A DNA stretch of 64,000 nt from Rhynchopus sp. YZ270_cl-10. Its lineage: Eukaryota > Euglenozoa > Diplonemea > Diplonemida > Diplonemidae. The first letter of the stretch is position 1. Every line of letters starts with the position of its first letter. Positions 61,942-64,000 of the stretch are shown one piece after another. Location of the stretch: assembly GCA_964035575.1 (NCBI GenBank), contig OZ037933.1, forward strand, positions 682,001 through 746,000, in the 5' to 3' direction. The notes beneath the pieces were generated by a model, which did not search any database, was not told the DNA's origin, and was given only the letters and a program-made list of their open reading frames with translations. The translations under genes were made by a program, and so were the position numbers.

Positions 61942-63112
61942 CAAAAAAGAAAAAGAAGGAAATAAAGATGTGTGGCGCGCCATAGCCCATCTGTCTATTC
62001 AAATTTTCTTTTTTTTCCCCCCCTGTTTTCTTTCGGTGAAAAAAAAAAGACTTAGGTTTCAGCTTACTCACGCTTTCCTCTTTTTCTCGCCTTTTCTTTT
62101 TTCTTTTGGTTCCGTTCGAGCCCCACCCCACACCTCCACACACACCCCCCTACCATTGACTATGGCCTCACTGGGTTTGAATAAAACCTTGTGTTTGTCT
62201 CTGTCCTTCCGTCTCACCCCTCATATCGAATTATTCTGGCCCAGAGACATTTTTTTTTTCTCGCGTTTTTTGACGTATTACTAAAATGTTCGTGTCTTTC
62301 TTTATCTATTGTTTATGATTTTATTACAGTCATACATCAAACACCCGGTGGAGGGGGGGTTAAAAAACAATGTGTATGGTACTCCTGATAACCCCATTTT
62401 GCGTACTTGTTGCGCACTTTGTGCACGAAAAAAAAAAATACAGGAATATCCTATATTGCGTACTTGTTGCGTACTTGGTATTTTTTATTTCAGGAGCACC
62501 AGTGTATGCGTTTAAAATGAATGATGGGTTAGGGTTCCTTGCATCTTGCGTAGAATTATACCCATTTGGTCTGTGCATGAGAGCCGATTCGTTCTTCACA
62601 AACATGATTTTTCTCCTCTTTTTAAAAAACCCCTTTGTGACCCAACCACTGTAGCGGTTTTTAACTATTTTTCATTAAGGTGACTAAGCACCAGAGGCTT
62701 AGGATCATCTTATAAACTTTTCTTTTTCTCAGACGACAGGTAGACAGGATCTACTCAATATTTTTGACCAACTCTTAGCATGGTGGAAAGATTTTATGGC
62801 CCATCTTTCCACAGAAGCAATAATTGAAGGTTTTTTTTTTTCAAATGGGTGTCAGATGGTGGCAATTTTCCAATCAGAAAAAGTGGGTATGTCCCAATTA
62901 CCCACTTTTCTCGAGAGCGGTCCTCTGTGAAGACCCCTTTTCAGAACGACGTCAGGCTATCCAGTATCCAATAAATTTTCAAAATGTGTCAAAACTAAAA
63001 CATTCTTGCTTCTTTGGGTTCAGATGATTAAAAATCTTTCAATTCTACCCCAGTGCGTAGGGGGGGTGCCTGTGACCAGGTCCCCCCACCCATACTTTGG
63101 GTTTTTTGTGTT
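61942..63112 (+). other. Gene-free, T-rich with modules
   Basis: Bases 62385-62500 share GCGTACTTGTTGCG words with 7165-7235 in inverted orientation. Bases 62677-62725 carry the GGTGACTAAGCACCAGAGG module. No gene is supported. Confidence 0.7.
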
Positions 63113-63275
63113 TACACGGCGGGGCTGTGTAACACCTGTTACACAGCTGAGGGTGTGTAACTTTCAATGATATGCGTTATGTTGTGAGAGTGTCACCGTG
63201 GCACTCTCACAAACCTGTGTGACACTGTCACAAAATGTGTGACAAGTGTCACACATTACACAGCCCCGCCGTGTA
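63113..63275. mobile_element. TA-flanked MITE, CACGGCGGGG member
   Basis: The TIRs CACGGCGGGGCTGTGTAA and TTACACAGCCCCGCCGTG are exact and flanked by TA. The inside is a set of palindromes (GTAACACCTGTTAC, GTGAGAGTGTCACCGTGGCA, GTGTGACACTGTCAC). Confidence 0.88.
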
Positions 63276-64000
63276 TGGGTTCCTATTTTTTTTATTTCCT
63301 ACCTTCTTCTACAGGGCGATTTCGGGTGTTTAAGTCAACTACCCCCCTGGTACCCGAAAGGTTAAACGGGGGTAATAAAATAATGGAAACTGTGATTTTT
63401 TTTAGAACACAAAAGGAAAAAAGACAGCCCCTCAGTCCAGCATTAGATACCGTTTGGACGAGGGATTTTTTTTTTTTTTTTTTTTTTTTGTTTGTTTGTT
63501 TCAGTCCTTTTATCACAGTGGAGATTGCACAGCTGTGGCAACACAACCGAGGCAACTACACTACTCAAAAAAAAAAAAAAAGCAAATTTATGTACAGCGG
63601 TTACAGAAGGTTCTGCCCAAAGAAACTGACCTGCCTAAAATATATTCCACCATCGATTTGAAGCCTTTTCTTTAGGACTTACTATTTTTTTCACCACTGT
63701 ACTTACTACTTTAGCAACACCAGCAAATAAATAAAAGGGGGGGCTAACTAACTAGATTACATGCATTGTGTGTGTGTGTGTGTGTTTTTTGTTTTTGTTT
63801 TGTGCGCGATAACGAATGTGATCAAGGTGACTAATCACGAGAGTTTATTTATTTCTTTTGTGGACAACTCGACACGCATTTTTATCCAGGCTTATTCCTA
63901 AAGCTGGAAGTTTTTTTTTTCTCTCTCTCAAATCAAAAAAAAGGTAGACAGATTTGGGAATGAATGAGTCATCTTTTCATTTTTTTTTGTCCTTTTTTCC
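63276..64000 (+). other. Gene-free end of window
   Basis: T-run at 63467-63489, the CACAACCGAGGCAACTACAC repeat at 63513-63566, (GT)n at 63768-63784 and the GGTGACTAATCACGAGAG module at 63823-63850. No gene is supported. Confidence 0.7.

Noticed and set aside
1-64000. tRNA, rRNA and spliced-leader RNA genes
   Set aside because: I looked for T-loop words such as GGTTCGA in a cloverleaf context and for known rRNA and leader stretches. The few matches lacked pairing arms.

Overview
The window looks like nuclear DNA of a repeat-rich protist. The convincing genes encode eukaryotic proteins (DGAT2-type acyltransferase, PAP2-type lipid phosphatase, U2AF65-like splicing factor, fukutin/LicD-like transferase, zinc-knuckle protein). 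One of them needs a GT-AG intron to be read. Every confident gene lies on the + strand. The most striking locus is a tandem array of very basic proteins with a likely mitochondrial presequence, H1-like Lys/Ala repeats and HMG-box-like ends. This recalls the kinetoplast-associated DNA-packaging proteins of Euglenozoa. Tandem genes, one coding strand and T-rich tracts before genes fit a euglenozoan such as a diplonemid, but no spliced leader or rRNA is present to prove it and other protists stay possible.

Layout. 1-12.3 kb: a broken coding tail, then a mosaic of inverted-repeat elements, poly-C/poly-G tracts, short palindromes and 9-10 bp tandem repeats. 12.3-20.0 kb: a foldable 100-nt element followed by four intact copies and one truncated copy of the basic-protein gene. 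20.0-32.4 kb: long 7-bp arrays, a segmental duplication, large palindromes and DNA transposons, including a long-TIR element with a zinc-knuckle protein remnant. 32.9-33.7 kb: the PAP2-family gene, enclosed by inverted copies of a ~0.7 kb repeat. 34-41.4 kb: repeats, a SWIM-like coding remnant, a low-confidence two-exon candidate and a TIR element with a 6-bp target duplication. 41.5-56.5 kb: DGAT2-like, U2AF65-like, LicD-like and zinc-knuckle genes. 56.5-64 kb: no confident gene; poly-T tracts, modular short repeats and MITEs.

How things fit together. The array probably makes abundant mitochondrial DNA-compacting proteins. DGAT2-like and PAP2-like enzymes belong to glycerolipid metabolism. 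The U2AF65-like protein fits the presence of introns. Most of the remaining DNA is explained by non-autonomous DNA transposons (hAT-like with 8-bp duplications, TA-flanked MITEs, long-TIR MULE-like elements) and by word-based satellites. No tRNA, rRNA, CRISPR array, retroelement or viral gene was recognised. All homology calls come from reading motifs; no database was searched.
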